A DNA stretch of 64,000 bases. Origin: Marisediminitalea aggregata (lineage in GTDB: Bacteria; Pseudomonadota; Gammaproteobacteria; Enterobacterales; Alteromonadaceae). Position 1 is the first letter of the stretch. The number at the start of each line of letters is the position of its first letter. The stretch is from assembly GCF_900129565.1 (NCBI RefSeq), contig NZ_FQWD01000004.1, positions 124,001 through 188,000 on the forward strand. Reading direction: 5' to 3'. Made by a program: the position numbers and the translations under genes. Shown here in pieces: positions 9,367-18,691 of the stretch. Under the pieces are notes generated by a model. It saw nothing but the letters and a program-made list of their open reading frames with translations, was not told the origin of the DNA and did no database searches.

Positions 9367-10584
9367 TTAAGCCAACATGCTTTGTGCCTTGCGAAGCGCG
9401 ACAAAGAACGCGTCCACTTCGTCAAGGGTATTGTATAAAGAAAACGATGCACGGGCGGTGCCATTTATACCTAATCGGTTCATCAGCGGCTGCGCACAGT
9501 TATCGCCGGTACGGATTGCCACGCCCTGGCGGTCCAGAATAAAGCCGACATCTGCCGGATGGGCATTATCCATAACGAAACTCAGGATCCCCACTTTGTT
9601 AGCGGCGGTACCGATCAAACGCATACCTTCGATGTCCTGAGCCTGCTTCATGGCAGCGTCAATCAAAGACTTTTCGTGCGCCTGAACAGCGGCCAAATCA
9701 AGGCCACTGAACCACTCAACTGCCGCCCCCAGGCCAATGGCGCCCGCGATGTGCGGTGTACCTGCTTCAAGACGATTTGGCAGATTACCCCAGGTTGCGG
9801 TTTGGTACGTCACATCGGCGATCATTTCACCGCCGGTTAGCCACACAGGCCAGTCAGCCAGAATAGATTTGCGGCCCCACAATACACCAATGCCGGTTGG
9901 GCCAAATAACTTGTGCCCGGAGAAGGCATAAAAATCACAGCCTAAATCCTGTACGTCAACGCCGCCATGAGCAATGCCTTGAGCGCCATCAACCAGCACC
10001 AGTGCACCGTATCGCTTGGCCATTTGTACCAGTTCTTTTACCGGATTCACGGTACCCAACGCATTTGATACGTGCGGGAAAGCAACCATACGTGTATTCG
10101 GGCCAAGGTAACTTTGGAACGTTTCGATATCCAACTCGCCGTTATCAAAGATGGGCGCAACACGAAGTGTGGCACCACTTTGAATACAGGCTTGCTGCCA
10201 GGTAACCAGGTTCGCGTGGTGTTCCATTTCGGTAACAACCACTTCATCACCGGCTTCCAGTTGTTTGGTCAGGCCATGGGCTACCATATTGATACTTTCG
10301 GTAGTACCCGCTGTCCAGATCACTTCTTCACGACTATTTGCATTAATGAACGAAGTAACCTGATCACGTGCTTTTTCGTATCTGCGCGTCGCTTCATCCG
10401 ATAGCTTGTGCGCGCCGCGATGCACATTGGCATTCGTTTGCGTGTAAAAGCTCATTAGCGCGTCGATAACCGCCTGCGGCTTTTGTGTTGTCGCGGCGTT
10501 ATCCAGATAAACCAGCGGCTTGCCGTCTACCTGTTGTGACAATATTGGAAACTGCGCGCGGATGGCCTGAACGTCGAAACTCAT
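9367..10584 (-). CDS. sufS: Cysteine desulfurase SufS (type II)
   Basis: PLP enzyme that removes sulfur from cysteine for the SUF pathway. At 405 residues it matches E. coli SufS (406). Seen motifs: VYLDNAATTQKPQAVIDAL near the N-terminus, the PLP lysine in AFSGHKLFGPTGIGVLWG, and the active-site cysteine in AIRTGDNCAQPLMNRLG on a short loop typical of type II enzymes. It overlaps sufD by 4 bases. It is the second cysteine desulfurase in this locus; the IscS-type enzyme at 14311-15489 is the first. Confidence 0.96.
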   Translation of the reverse strand: MSFDVQAIRAQFPILSQQVDGKPLVYLDNAATTQKPQAVIDALMSFYTQTNANVHRGAHKLSDEATRRYEKARDQVTSFINANSREEVIWTAGTTESINMVAHGLTKQLEAGDEVVVTEMEHHANLVTWQQACIQSGATLRVAPIFDNGELDIETFQSYLGPNTRMVAFPHVSNALGTVNPVKELVQMAKRYGALVLVDGAQGIAHGGVDVQDLGCDFYAFSGHKLFGPTGIGVLWGRKSILADWPVWLTGGEMIADVTYQTATWGNLPNRLEAGTPHIAGAIGLGAAVEWFSGLDLAAVQAHEKSLIDAAMKQAQDIEGMRLIGTAANKVGILSFVMDNAHPADVGFILDRQGVAIRTGDNCAQPLMNRLGINGTARASFSLYNTLDEVDAFFVALRKAQSMLA

Positions 10585-11837
10585 TTGACCTCCATGCTCA
10601 CGAAGCGCTCACGCAAACGGTGTAGCAACCAGTCGCTTACGGCGGCATTTGGAATTTGTGTGATCAATTCCTGAATAAAACCAAAGTTCAGCATGATCAA
10701 TGCCTGACTGCGGCTGATTCCGCGCGTTAACAGGTAATACAGTGCTTTTTCTTCGATTTCAGCCACGGTAGCACCGTGAGCACAGCGCACGTCGTCAGCG
10801 TAAATTTCAAGCTCTGGTTTGGTATTGACTACCGCACGGCGTGACAACAACAAATTGCGGTTGTTAAGTTCTGCCAGGGTTTTCTGGGCATCGCGGTGAA
10901 TGTGAATCCGCCCATTAAATACCGCTTTAGCACGGTCACCTACAATACCGCGAGCATTTTCTTCGGTCGTACAATTGGGTACAGCGTGCTCAATGGTAGA
11001 GTGCAGATCGAAAAGCTCGCCTTCCGCCAACAAATAAATGGCGTTCAGGTTTGCATTCGCAAATTCACCTGTGTATTCCACATCGACGTCAAGACGCGAC
11101 AATACACTGCCGTAACCAACGATATTGCTGGTTAACTGTGCTTTCTCTGCCACTTTGAAATGACAGCTTCCCACATGCATAGCTTGTTGGGTATACATGG
11201 CAAAGCGATAATGCTCCAGTTCAGCCTGGGCTTCCAGCACATATTCACTAACAAAGGTATTCAGGCTGTCTGCATCGCCGAAGCCATCTTCAATCACAGA
11301 GACTTTAGCACCGGCTTCAATATGCACCAGTACGCGTAAATGCTGATCGCCCGCGCTGGCCGCCAATTGGGTTAATCGAATTGGTGTGTCAATGACGGTA
11401 TTAGCCGGTACATGAATGTACACACCTTCTGTCAGCAGGGCATCGTTGACCTGACCAAACAAATGATGAGATGGCTTAACCTGGCCTAATAGCGCCTGGA
11501 TACTGGCTTGTTGTGCTTCATCTGCTTTTGAGAACAACGTAAAAGTTAGCCCTTCCGGCACCTGGCCTTGCTCATCGCTCAACTGATTGCCCGTAAAGGA
11601 CAGGCTGTAAGCTTCAAGTCCGTCTATAACAGGCGCTGTAGATTGCTGTTCTGACGGCCCTGCCAGACTAACGGTGCGCTTTTCAACCGGCACCAATGGT
11701 GTGAAACGCCAGGCTTCCTGACGGCGCACGGGCCATTTAACGTTAGCTAACGCTGCTGTTGCTTGCTGACGATTGCCTGACAACCAGTCATTTTGACGTT
11801 GGCCTTCAGCAATTACTTCTGACAGCCACTGGCTCAT
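10581..11837 (-). CDS. sufD: Fe-S cluster scaffold subunit SufD
   Basis: A beta-helix protein that forms the SufBC2D scaffold with SufB and the SufC ATPase. The 418 residues match E. coli SufD (423). The conserved C-terminal section reads DDVRCAHGATVAEIEEKALY, followed by YYLLTRGISRSQALIMLNFG. It overlaps sufC by 4 bases at its start and sufS by 4 bases at its end, so the BCDS genes are tightly coupled. Confidence 0.95.
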   Translation of the reverse strand: MSQWLSEVIAEGQRQNDWLSGNRQQATAALANVKWPVRRQEAWRFTPLVPVEKRTVSLAGPSEQQSTAPVIDGLEAYSLSFTGNQLSDEQGQVPEGLTFTLFSKADEAQQASIQALLGQVKPSHHLFGQVNDALLTEGVYIHVPANTVIDTPIRLTQLAASAGDQHLRVLVHIEAGAKVSVIEDGFGDADSLNTFVSEYVLEAQAELEHYRFAMYTQQAMHVGSCHFKVAEKAQLTSNIVGYGSVLSRLDVDVEYTGEFANANLNAIYLLAEGELFDLHSTIEHAVPNCTTEENARGIVGDRAKAVFNGRIHIHRDAQKTLAELNNRNLLLSRRAVVNTKPELEIYADDVRCAHGATVAEIEEKALYYLLTRGISRSQALIMLNFGFIQELITQIPNAAVSDWLLHRLRERFVSMEVK

Positions 11838-12595
11838 GCCTCGCTCTCCTCGTAGGCTTTACCCAGGAACGCATAACCTGATTTTTCGACTTCCAGTGCC
11901 AGCGATGCATCACCGCTTTTGACGATTTTACCGTCGGCCAGAATGTGAACGAAGTCAGGTTTAATATAGTCAAGCAGACGCTGGTAGTGAGTCACAACGA
12001 TAAAGCTACGCTCGCCATCACGTTGGCTGTTTACGCCGTCAGCAACCACTTGCAACGCGTCTACGTCGAGGCCTGAGTCAGACTCATCAAGAATACACAG
12101 TGACGGTTCAAGCAGAATCATTTGCATGATTTCGTTACGCTTTTTCTCACCACCAGAGAAACCTTCGTTAACGCCGCGCTTCAGGAAGTCCAGAGGTAAC
12201 TGCACTTGTTTACAAGCTGCTTTGGCTTTCTTCAGGAATTCAGCGGCCGTAAGTGGCTCTTCTCCGCGGTGTTCGCGCAACGCATTAACGGATTCTTTAA
12301 GGAATTCCATGTTGCTCACGCCAGGAATTTCTACCGGATACTGGAATGCCAGAAACAAGCCTTCACGAGCACGCTCTTCGACTTCCAGTTCTAATAAATC
12401 TTTGCCATTTAACGTTGCACTGCCGTCGTTCACTTCGTAACCGTCACGGCCAGACAATACATAACCCAGCGTACTTTTACCGGCGCCGTTAGGTCCCATG
12501 ATGGCATGAACTTCACCAGGTTTAATCTCCAGGTTTAACCCTTTGATGATTTGCTTTTCTTCAACACTGGCGTGTAAATTATTGATGGATAACAT
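11834..12595 (-). CDS. sufC: Fe-S cluster assembly ATPase SufC
   Basis: ABC-type ATPase that powers conformational change in the SufBC2D scaffold; it is cytoplasmic and not a transporter. The 253-residue protein has Walker A (GPNGAGKST), the ABC signature in NEGFSGGEKKRNEI (the SufC-specific GGEKKR form) and Walker B (LCILDESDSGLD). The gene begins 8 bases after sufB and overlaps sufD by 4 bases. Confidence 0.97.
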   Translation of the reverse strand: MLSINNLHASVEEKQIIKGLNLEIKPGEVHAIMGPNGAGKSTLGYVLSGRDGYEVNDGSATLNGKDLLELEVEERAREGLFLAFQYPVEIPGVSNMEFLKESVNALREHRGEEPLTAAEFLKKAKAACKQVQLPLDFLKRGVNEGFSGGEKKRNEIMQMILLEPSLCILDESDSGLDVDALQVVADGVNSQRDGERSFIVVTHYQRLLDYIKPDFVHILADGKIVKSGDASLALEVEKSGYAFLGKAYEESEA

Positions 12596-12603
12596 TAAAT
12601 TCT

Positions 12604-14040
12604 TTACCCCACAGAACCTTCTAAACTAATTTCAAGTAGCTTGCCGGCTTCTACCGCAAACTCCATAGGTAACTCTTTAAAGACTTCCTTACAGAAGCCA
12701 TTGACGATCATTGATACCGCCTTTTCTGCATCCAGGCCGCGTTGCTGACACAGGAACATTTGCTCATCACTGACTTTAGAGGTGGTGGCTTCGTGTTCAA
12801 CAATGGCAGATGGATTTCGGCTTTCAATGTACGGGAATGTGTGAGCACCGCACTGATCGCCAATGAGCAGTGAATCACACTGCGTAAAATTACGTGCGTT
12901 ATCGGCTTTTGGACCCATTTGAACCAGACCGCGATACGCGTTGTTACTCTTACCCGCTGAGATCCCTTTCGAGATGATGGTAGAGCGCGTGTTCTTACCC
13001 AGGTGGATCATCTTAGTACCTGTGTCGGCCTGCTGGCGTCCACGAGTCAGTGCTACTGAGTAAAACTCGCCAATACTGTTATCGCCTTTCAATACACAGC
13101 TAGGGTATTTCCAGGTCACTGACGAGCCGGTTTCTACCTGAGTCCACGAAATTTTCGCATCGTTATGACAAATGCCGCGTTTTGTGACGAAGTTATAAAT
13201 GCCGCCCTTGCCGTTTTCATCGCCCGGGTACCAGTTCTGCACAGTTGAGTACTTAATATTGGCTTTATCCAGCGCAACCAGTTCTACAACCGCCGCGTGC
13301 AATTGGTTTTCATCGCGCTGTGGCGCGGTACAGCCCTCCAGGTAGCTTACGTGACTGCCTTCGTCAGCTACAATCAGCGTTCGCTCAAACTGACCGGTAT
13401 TCTGTTCGTTGATACGGAAGTAAGTGGACAGTTCCATTGGGCAACGCACACCCTTTGGAATATAAACAAATGAACCGTCCGTAAACACGGCGCTGTTAAG
13501 CGCAGCGAAGTAGTTGTCGGTACGAGGAACCACAGAGCCAATGTATTTCTTAACCAGTTCCGGGTACTTTTGGATAGCCTCAGAAATAGGGCAGAAGATA
13601 ACGCCCGCTTCTTCCAGCTTTTCGCGGAAAGTGGTTACCACCGATACTGAATCAAATACCGCATCCACGGCGACACCTGCAAGCATTTCCTGCTCGTGCA
13701 AAGGAATACCCAGCTTGTTGTATACGTCCAGCAGGTCAGGATCGACTTCGTCCAACGACTTCGGCTTATCCTTCATGCTCTTTGGCGACGAATAATAAGA
13801 AATCGCCTGGTAATCCACCTTTTCATAGTCGACATGGGCCCACTCGGGCTCTTCCATTTCTAACCATGAACGATAAGCTTTTAAACGCCACTCAAGCATC
13901 CACTCAGGCTCATTTTTAATGGCCGAAATACGTCGTATTACTGACTCGTCCAAGCCATTTTCGAAGGTATCGGACTCGATTTCAGAGTAGAAACCCGCCT
14001 CATATTGTTTCGACAATGCCTGTTCGATCTGATCGCTCAT
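12604..14040 (-). CDS. sufB: Fe-S cluster scaffold subunit SufB
   Basis: Main scaffold subunit on which the cluster is built. At 478 residues it is slightly shorter than E. coli SufB (495). The strongly conserved blocks are visible: [40 protein letters not shown] and [20 protein letters not shown]. It is the first SUF structural gene and is preceded by a 270-base gap from the IscS-type gene. That gap holds a readable promoter and an IscR-like operator, so sufB likely starts a separate transcript. Confidence 0.97.
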   Translation of the reverse strand: MSDQIEQALSKQYEAGFYSEIESDTFENGLDESVIRRISAIKNEPEWMLEWRLKAYRSWLEMEEPEWAHVDYEKVDYQAISYYSSPKSMKDKPKSLDEVDPDLLDVYNKLGIPLHEQEMLAGVAVDAVFDSVSVVTTFREKLEEAGVIFCPISEAIQKYPELVKKYIGSVVPRTDNYFAALNSAVFTDGSFVYIPKGVRCPMELSTYFRINEQNTGQFERTLIVADEGSHVSYLEGCTAPQRDENQLHAAVVELVALDKANIKYSTVQNWYPGDENGKGGIYNFVTKRGICHNDAKISWTQVETGSSVTWKYPSCVLKGDNSIGEFYSVALTRGRQQADTGTKMIHLGKNTRSTIISKGISAGKSNNAYRGLVQMGPKADNARNFTQCDSLLIGDQCGAHTFPYIESRNPSAIVEHEATTSKVSDEQMFLCQQRGLDAEKAVSMIVNGFCKEVFKELPMEFAVEAGKLLEISLEGSVG

Positions 14041-14096
14041 TGACTCATCTCACTTAACTGGTCTTTGATTGCACGCCTTTTGTGGGTGCGGTGTAC

Positions 14097-14115
14097 CCGA
14101 TAGTCAGGCTATCGG
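14097..14115 (-). repeat. Hairpin in the sufB leader
   Basis: CCGATAG and CTATCGG form a perfect 7-bp stem with a 5-base loop, between the inferred sufB transcription start (near 14139) and the sufB ATG at 14040. No T run follows. It could affect messenger stability; no role is shown. Confidence 0.45.
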
Positions 14116-14145
14116 ACGCCATGTATCCCTTATTTTTCGCGCGGT

Positions 14146-14178
14146 ATTCTATAATACCTGAGTGTTTCACTCAACTAT
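14146..14178 (-). promoter_or_regulatory. sufB promoter overlapped by an IscR-like operator
   Basis: On the minus strand TTGAGT (14174-14169), a 17-base spacer and TAGAAT (14151-14146) form a sigma70-type promoter. A 25-base palindrome at 14154-14178 (begins ATACCTGAGT and ends ACTCAACTAT on the plus strand) covers the -35 box and most of the spacer. It fits the type 1 IscR consensus at all positions except two symmetric ones, where the usual GACT/AGTC half-sites read GAGT/ACTC. Binding by the IscR encoded just upstream is an inference. Confidence 0.65.
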
Positions 14179-14310
14179 TGAGCGAAATACCTGTCATAAA
14201 GCGAATCCATTGCTTGCGTTATTTTTCTGTACGGCCATCTGGGGGCTGGGGATCTTGCACTATTCTCCCCCAAACTGCAAACCTTGACAGGCCACCCTAC
14301 GCCAGAAGTA

Positions 14311-15489
14311 TTACTCGTTAGCGGCTGGCCTTGCTCGCCTTAATCGTGTAACCACATCGATGACCGTTGATGCGGCAAAATCGATCTCAGCTTCAGTGGT
14401 AAACCGCCCTGCAGAAAAGCGGATCCCGGCATGCGCTAGTTCCGCGCTTCGCCCTAATGCAGTTAATACATAAGAGGGTTCCAAACTGGCAGAGGTGCAG
14501 GCCGATCCGGTTGAGATAGCAAGGTCGGCTAATCCCATCACCAGGCTTTCACCGTCTACGCCACCAAAACTGATATTTATGATACCTGGCACACGCTGAG
14601 TTAAATGGCCGTTAAGGGTAACCTCATCCAACTGACTAATTCGTTCCCAGAACGCTTCTGTTAACTGACGCAAACGTGCGCCTTCTTTCTCGAGTTGTTG
14701 ACCAGCAAGTTCACAGGCCGTACCAAAGCCAACAATTTGATGGGTCGGTAACGTGCCGGAGCGCATCCCTCTCTCGTGGCCACCACCGTGCATTTGCTCA
14801 GCAAGTAAAGTACGAGGACGGCGGCGGACAAATAAAGCACCGATGCCTTTTGGTCCGTAGCACTTGTGAGCAGAAAACGACATAAGGTCAACGGGCAACA
14901 CTTGTAGATCAATCGGCATTTTGCCCAGGCTTTGCGCCGCATCCACATGGAATACGATGCTGTGCTGACGACACAGGTTGCCGATGCCTTCAATATCCTG
15001 CACGACACCAATTTCATTATTGACGTGCATCACAGACACCAGAATGGTGTCCTCTCGCAAAGCATTAGTGATTTGCTCGACTGATACCAGCCCTTGTGCA
15101 TCGGGAGCCAAATAGGTTACGTCGAAGCCCTGCTCCATCAAATAATCACAGGTGTCTACAATAGCCTTGTGCTCAGTGCTCACGGTAATAATGTGATTGC
15201 CCTTGCTGCGATACTGCTGCGCCGCACCTTTAAGCGCCAAATTATCTGATTCGGTTGCGCCGGACGTAAACACAATCTCCCGCGGATCGCAGTTAACCAA
15301 TTCGGCAATTTGATTACGCGCCACATCTACGGCCTCTTCCGCCTGCCACCCAAACCGATGAGAGCGAGAAGCCGGGTTACCAAACGTGCCGTCCAGAGTC
15401 AGGCATTTAGCCATTTCACTGGCCACTGCAGGGTCAACCGGTGTGGTAGACGCATAATCTAAATAAATGGGGGTTTTAACCTGGCTCAT
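14311..15489 (-). CDS. iscS: IscS-type cysteine desulfurase without the IscU-docking tail
   Basis: Type I PLP-dependent cysteine desulfurase of 392 residues. The PLP lysine is in [18 protein letters not shown], and the sulfur-carrying cysteine is on the long IscS loop ([18 protein letters not shown]), almost identical to E. coli IscS. The C-terminus ends [14 protein letters not shown]. The E. coli IscS tail (the SPLWEMYKQGVDL-type segment that contacts IscU) is absent, and no iscU is in the locus. The start lies directly after the iscR stop. It may still supply sulfur for tRNA thiolation and cofactor synthesis, or feed SufE/SufBCD; the sequence does not decide. Confidence 0.9.
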   Translation of the reverse strand: MSQVKTPIYLDYASTTPVDPAVASEMAKCLTLDGTFGNPASRSHRFGWQAEEAVDVARNQIAELVNCDPREIVFTSGATESDNLALKGAAQQYRSKGNHIITVSTEHKAIVDTCDYLMEQGFDVTYLAPDAQGLVSVEQITNALREDTILVSVMHVNNEIGVVQDIEGIGNLCRQHSIVFHVDAAQSLGKMPIDLQVLPVDLMSFSAHKCYGPKGIGALFVRRRPRTLLAEQMHGGGHERGMRSGTLPTHQIVGFGTACELAGQQLEKEGARLRQLTEAFWERISQLDEVTLNGHLTQRVPGIINISFGGVDGESLVMGLADLAISTGSACTSASLEPSYVLTALGRSAELAHAGIRFSAGRFTTEAEIDFAASTVIDVVTRLRRARPAANE

Positions 15490-15969
15490 TTACAGTCGAA
15501 TGCTCACTTGAATTTCTTTGTCGAGTACCGAGCGCTGCTTATCCTGTCGACCGGCTACAGCCTGAACATCCCCTTTTGCCATTAATTCGCCCAGACTGAT
15601 ACTGTCCAGAAAATGCCCGATACGGTCACTGAGATCCTGCCACAAACTGTGTGTTAAACAGCGTTCGCCAGCCTGACAGTCGCCCTGCCCCTGGCATCTG
15701 GTAGCGTCAACGGATTCATCAACGGCTCGGATCACTTCACCAATGGCAATATTGAACGCATCACGTCCGAGTTTGTAACCCCCACCGGGACCTCGCACAC
15801 TTTTGACCAAGGTTTCTTTTCTTAGTCTGGAAAACAATTGCTCCAGATACGACAGCGATATTTCCTGCCTGGCAGAAATATCTGCAAGCGACACCGGGCC
15901 TTGTTGAGAGTGGAGTGCCACGTCCAGCATGGCGGTCACCGCATAGCGGCCTTTGGATGTAAGTTTCAT
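15490..15969 (-). CDS. iscR: Rrf2-family Fe-S sensing regulator IscR
   Basis: Winged-helix repressor whose [2Fe-2S] cluster reports the cell's Fe-S status. The start at 15969 gives the standard N-terminus [20 protein letters not shown] and a 159-residue protein; a longer reading to 16008 would run into the operator. The three cluster cysteines occur with the E. coli spacing (C-x5-C-x5-C) in [14 protein letters not shown], and [20 protein letters not shown] is the recognition-helix region. Tandem operators immediately upstream indicate autorepression. It lies after cysE and before iscS. Confidence 0.95.
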   Translation of the reverse strand: MKLTSKGRYAVTAMLDVALHSQQGPVSLADISARQEISLSYLEQLFSRLRKETLVKSVRGPGGGYKLGRDAFNIAIGEVIRAVDESVDATRCQGQGDCQAGERCLTHSLWQDLSDRIGHFLDSISLGELMAKGDVQAVAGRQDKQRSVLDKEIQVSIRL

Positions 15970-16006
15970 AGCGGGCAGCGATAGTCTAACATGGGAAAAT
16001 TGTTCC

Positions 16007-16031
16007 ATACCCGACTAAAATGGTCAAGTAT
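16007..16031 (-). promoter_or_regulatory. Type 1 IscR operator, site 1
   Basis: A 25-base palindromic site (plus strand begins ATACCCGACT and ends GGTCAAGTAT) matches the type 1 consensus of E. coli IscR closely in both half-sites. It lies 38 bases before the iscR ATG chosen here. Confidence 0.85.
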
Positions 16032-16060
16032 AAAACCTAGTAATTTAGTCAGGTATTATA
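16032..16060 (-). promoter_or_regulatory. Type 1 IscR operator, site 2, with adjacent -10-like box
   Basis: The 25 bases at 16032-16056 abut site 1 exactly. The right half (TTTAGTCAGGTAT) fits the consensus; the left half is degenerate (AAAACCTAGT). TATAAT reads on the minus strand at 16060-16055, partly inside the site, so a promoter is probably covered by the repressor. A -35 box is not clear. Confidence 0.65.
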
Positions 16061-16080
16061 ACGTAGCTTATGACGGCTTT

Positions 16081-16905
16081 TTAAATATGCGGGTCGAAGG
16101 CTTCATGCTTTTGTTGTTGTGTTTTGGGTGCAACAGGCGAGAGACCCGTGCAAGCGAAGTCTTCCTCAGACATCCCTTCCAGTTTATCGGTGTTAATGTT
16201 GCCGCCCAGGGTTTGTATAACCTGACACAACTCAACGATGCGTTCATCCATGGCATGGATGTGTTCGACCATGACCCCCATTGCACTGGCAACAGGATCC
16301 GGATTGTCGCTGGCAACAGCATACGCATCGAAGCCGTATTTTGCGGCGATTTCATTGCGCTTATTCTCGCTGCCTTCGCGGTTAACTGGTGCAGATTGCA
16401 CAATCCGTCCCGGAATACCGACAACCGTGGCGCCAGCTGGCGTATCTTTTACCACCACGGAATTCGAACCTATTTTAGCACCTTCGCCTATTTCGATTGG
16501 ACCAAGTACTTTTGCCCCCGCCCCTACAACGACATTGTTGCATAAGGTTGGGTGACGCTTACCGGCTTTCCAGCTTGTTCCGCCGAGCGTCACGCCGTGA
16601 TACAGGGTCACGTCATCACCAATTTCCGCCGTTTCACCGATGACAACGCCCATACCATGGTCAATAAAAAACCGCTTGCCGATAGTTGCGCCCGGGTGGA
16701 TTTCTATGCCCGTCAGCCAGCGACTAAACGTCGATAAGGTTCTTGCCAGCCATTTTAATTCCATCTTCCAGAGTTTGTGGCTCACGCGATGAAACCAGAC
16801 TGCGTGTAAGCCCGGGTAGTTAGTCAGGACTTCAAAGGTATTTCTGGCTGCGGGATCCCGATCAAAGACACCGGCAATGTCCTCCTTGATGCGCGCGAAC
16901 ATCAC
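16081..16905 (-). CDS. cysE: Serine O-acetyltransferase
   Basis: Makes O-acetylserine, the precursor of cysteine, and so feeds substrate to the desulfurases encoded downstream. The 274-residue protein has the left-handed beta-helix hexapeptide repeats of the CysE family: the acetyl-CoA/serine-site segment [19 protein letters not shown], then [20 protein letters not shown] and [20 protein letters not shown]. The N-terminal helical domain is short (NifP/EpsC type). A C-terminal extension of about 90 residues follows the catalytic core. It overlaps trmJ by 4 bases and precedes iscR, the order known from Pseudomonas and Azotobacter. Confidence 0.95.
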   Translation of the reverse strand: MMFARIKEDIAGVFDRDPAARNTFEVLTNYPGLHAVWFHRVSHKLWKMELKWLARTLSTFSRWLTGIEIHPGATIGKRFFIDHGMGVVIGETAEIGDDVTLYHGVTLGGTSWKAGKRHPTLCNNVVVGAGAKVLGPIEIGEGAKIGSNSVVVKDTPAGATVVGIPGRIVQSAPVNREGSENKRNEIAAKYGFDAYAVASDNPDPVASAMGVMVEHIHAMDERIVELCQVIQTLGGNINTDKLEGMSEEDFACTGLSPVAPKTQQQKHEAFDPHI

Positions 16906-17621
16906 TTTTCCCCGCTGGATTTATCGATAGCCGCGAGAATACCACGAAGAATGTTCAACTCCTGCGCTTCTGGTCTGGCGCGATTAAACAACCTACGTAA
17001 GCGGGTCATCACAATGCCTGGGTGATTTTCATTAATAAACTTCACATTGCTTAGCGTGGATTCCAGATGCACATAAAAACGCTCAAGATCTTCACTTAGC
17101 GGATATTCAGACTCTTCCTGAGGAATACGCGTTTTGTTGAGATAGGCCATGCGAATTTCATAACACAGGGTTTGCACGGCAGCTGCCAGATTCAGTGAGC
17201 TGTAATCCGGGTTAGCGGGAATGCACACATGGAAGTGGCACTGCTGCAATTCTTCGTTGGTCAGACCGTTATTTTCCCGACCGAAAACGAGGGCAACCGG
17301 GTACTGACCAACCTCAGCAACGAGTTTTTCTCCACACTCACGCGGCTCTAGCATTGGCCAGCTCAATGTTCTGGAACGGGCCGATGTACCAACAACGAGT
17401 CCGCAGTCTGCAACAGCTTCACTCAGCGTTTTTACAATTTTCGCATTAGCCAGCACATCACCTGCACCAGCGGCTAGCGCACTGGCCTGGCCGTCAGGTT
17501 CATCTACCGGGTCTACCAAATACAACTGACTCAACCCCATGGTCTTCATTGCCCTTGCCGCCGAGCCAATGTTGCCCGTATGAGACGTGTTAACCAGGAT
17601 AATTCTTATCTGTTCAAGCAT
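16902..17621 (-). CDS. trmJ: tRNA (cytidine/uridine-2'-O-)-methyltransferase TrmJ
   Basis: SPOUT-class enzyme that 2'-O-methylates position 32 of several tRNAs. The 239-residue protein starts [20 protein letters not shown], followed by the trefoil-knot blocks ([15 protein letters not shown] and [17 protein letters not shown]) that bind SAM. The ATG at 17621 is preferred: an in-frame extension to 17771 contains no family sequence and runs into the promoter region shared with suhB. The pairing with divergent suhB is conserved in gammaproteobacteria. Confidence 0.95.
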   Translation of the reverse strand: MLEQIRIILVNTSHTGNIGSAARAMKTMGLSQLYLVDPVDEPDGQASALAAGAGDVLANAKIVKTLSEAVADCGLVVGTSARSRTLSWPMLEPRECGEKLVAEVGQYPVALVFGRENNGLTNEELQQCHFHVCIPANPDYSSLNLAAAVQTLCYEIRMAYLNKTRIPQEESEYPLSEDLERFYVHLESTLSNVKFINENHPGIVMTRLRRLFNRARPEAQELNILRGILAAIDKSSGEK

Positions 17622-17843
17622 GTGTAAATCGTTGTTAGCCTTTAATTGGCCGAGAGTGTAGCACAGCAGTGTCGAATTCGCAGCGGTAGGCTGACTTCGT
17701 TTACAAGCCGTATTGAAATCTACGCCTGTAACGATTGGTGAACTTTTGTTCAACCTGATATTGCGAATCACATTGCATTATTGGAAGTAACTGGTACACT
17801 GCGCGCCGTTTTCTATTCGATCTTTTACAATTGGTGGTTCCTA

Positions 17844-18623
17844 ATGCATCCGATGCTTAACATTGCGGTGCGCGCAGCGCGCGTGGCTGGCTCTATTATT
17901 GTGCGTGGTTTTGAAAACCGGGCTGAGCTGGTAAAAGAAGTCAAAGGCAGTAACGACTATGTTACGCAAATCGACAAAGAAGCCGAAATGGCAATCATTC
18001 ATAAGATTCAACAGTCTTATCCTGCTCATAGCTTCCTGGGTGAAGAAAGCGGTGAAGTGGTTGGAGAAGCGCCGGAGTTTCAGTGGATCATTGACCCACT
18101 GGATGGAACGACCAATTTCATTAAAGGCATCCCACACTTTGCAGTGTCTATAGCCTTACTTCACAAAGGCCGTCTGGACCAGGCAGTCGTATTCGACCCT
18201 ATTCGCGGGGAGCTATTCACTGCGTCTCGCGGCCAGGGGGCACAATTAAACGGCTACCGTATTCGTGCGACCAAACCAAGAGACATGTCTGAAACCGTGC
18301 TAGCGACCGGTTTACCCTTCAAAAACAAAAGTCAGTACGCAGATTATGCTGTGCGTTTAAACAAGATTTTCCACGATTGCGGTGATATTCGTCGTGCAGG
18401 CAGTGCTGCACTGGACCTGGCGTATGTAGCCGCGGGTCGTCACGACGGTTATTGGGAGCGAGGCATCAAGCCCTGGGATATTGCTGCGGGTGAATTGCTG
18501 GTTCGTGAATCTGGCGGTTTGGTAACGGATTTTTCTGGCGGTAATGATCCGCTTTATAAAGGCGAGATTGTTGCAGGTAGCGTGAAAGTCGTTCAAGGCT
18601 TAGTGAAGCATCTGAAAGCCTAA
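17844..18623 (+). CDS. suhB: Inositol-1-monophosphatase SuhB
   Basis: Mg-dependent phosphatase family member; in E. coli SuhB is also part of the rRNA antitermination complex. The protein of 259 residues starts MHPMLNIAVRAARVAGSIIV. Metal-binding motifs are clear: GEESGE (about 66), WIIDPLDGTTNF (about 82-93) and KPWDIAAGELLVRESGG (about 210). The ATG at 17844 was chosen by homology; an in-frame start at 17781 adds an unrelated segment. A terminator follows at 18649. Confidence 0.96.
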   Translation: MHPMLNIAVRAARVAGSIIVRGFENRAELVKEVKGSNDYVTQIDKEAEMAIIHKIQQSYPAHSFLGEESGEVVGEAPEFQWIIDPLDGTTNFIKGIPHFAVSIALLHKGRLDQAVVFDPIRGELFTASRGQGAQLNGYRIRATKPRDMSETVLATGLPFKNKSQYADYAVRLNKIFHDCGDIRRAGSAALDLAYVAAGRHDGYWERGIKPWDIAAGELLVRESGGLVTDFSGGNDPLYKGEIVAGSVKVVQGLVKHLKA

Positions 18624-18648
18624 TCGGTCTTTACTAAAAACTAAAAGT

Positions 18649-18676
18649 AAAAAGCCTCCGTATCGGAGGCTTTTTT
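18649..18676. terminator. Bidirectional terminator between suhB and galU
   Basis: A 12-bp stem (AAAAAGCCTCCG / CGGAGGCTTTTT) with a 3-base loop and T runs on both strands lies between the convergent genes. Confidence 0.93.
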
Positions 18677-18691
18677 CGTTAATGGGTAGTG

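Noticed and set aside
15970-16008. Longer N-terminus for IscR
   Set aside because: The extra 13 codons overlap the operator region and are not part of the IscR family sequence, which starts MKLTSKGRY.
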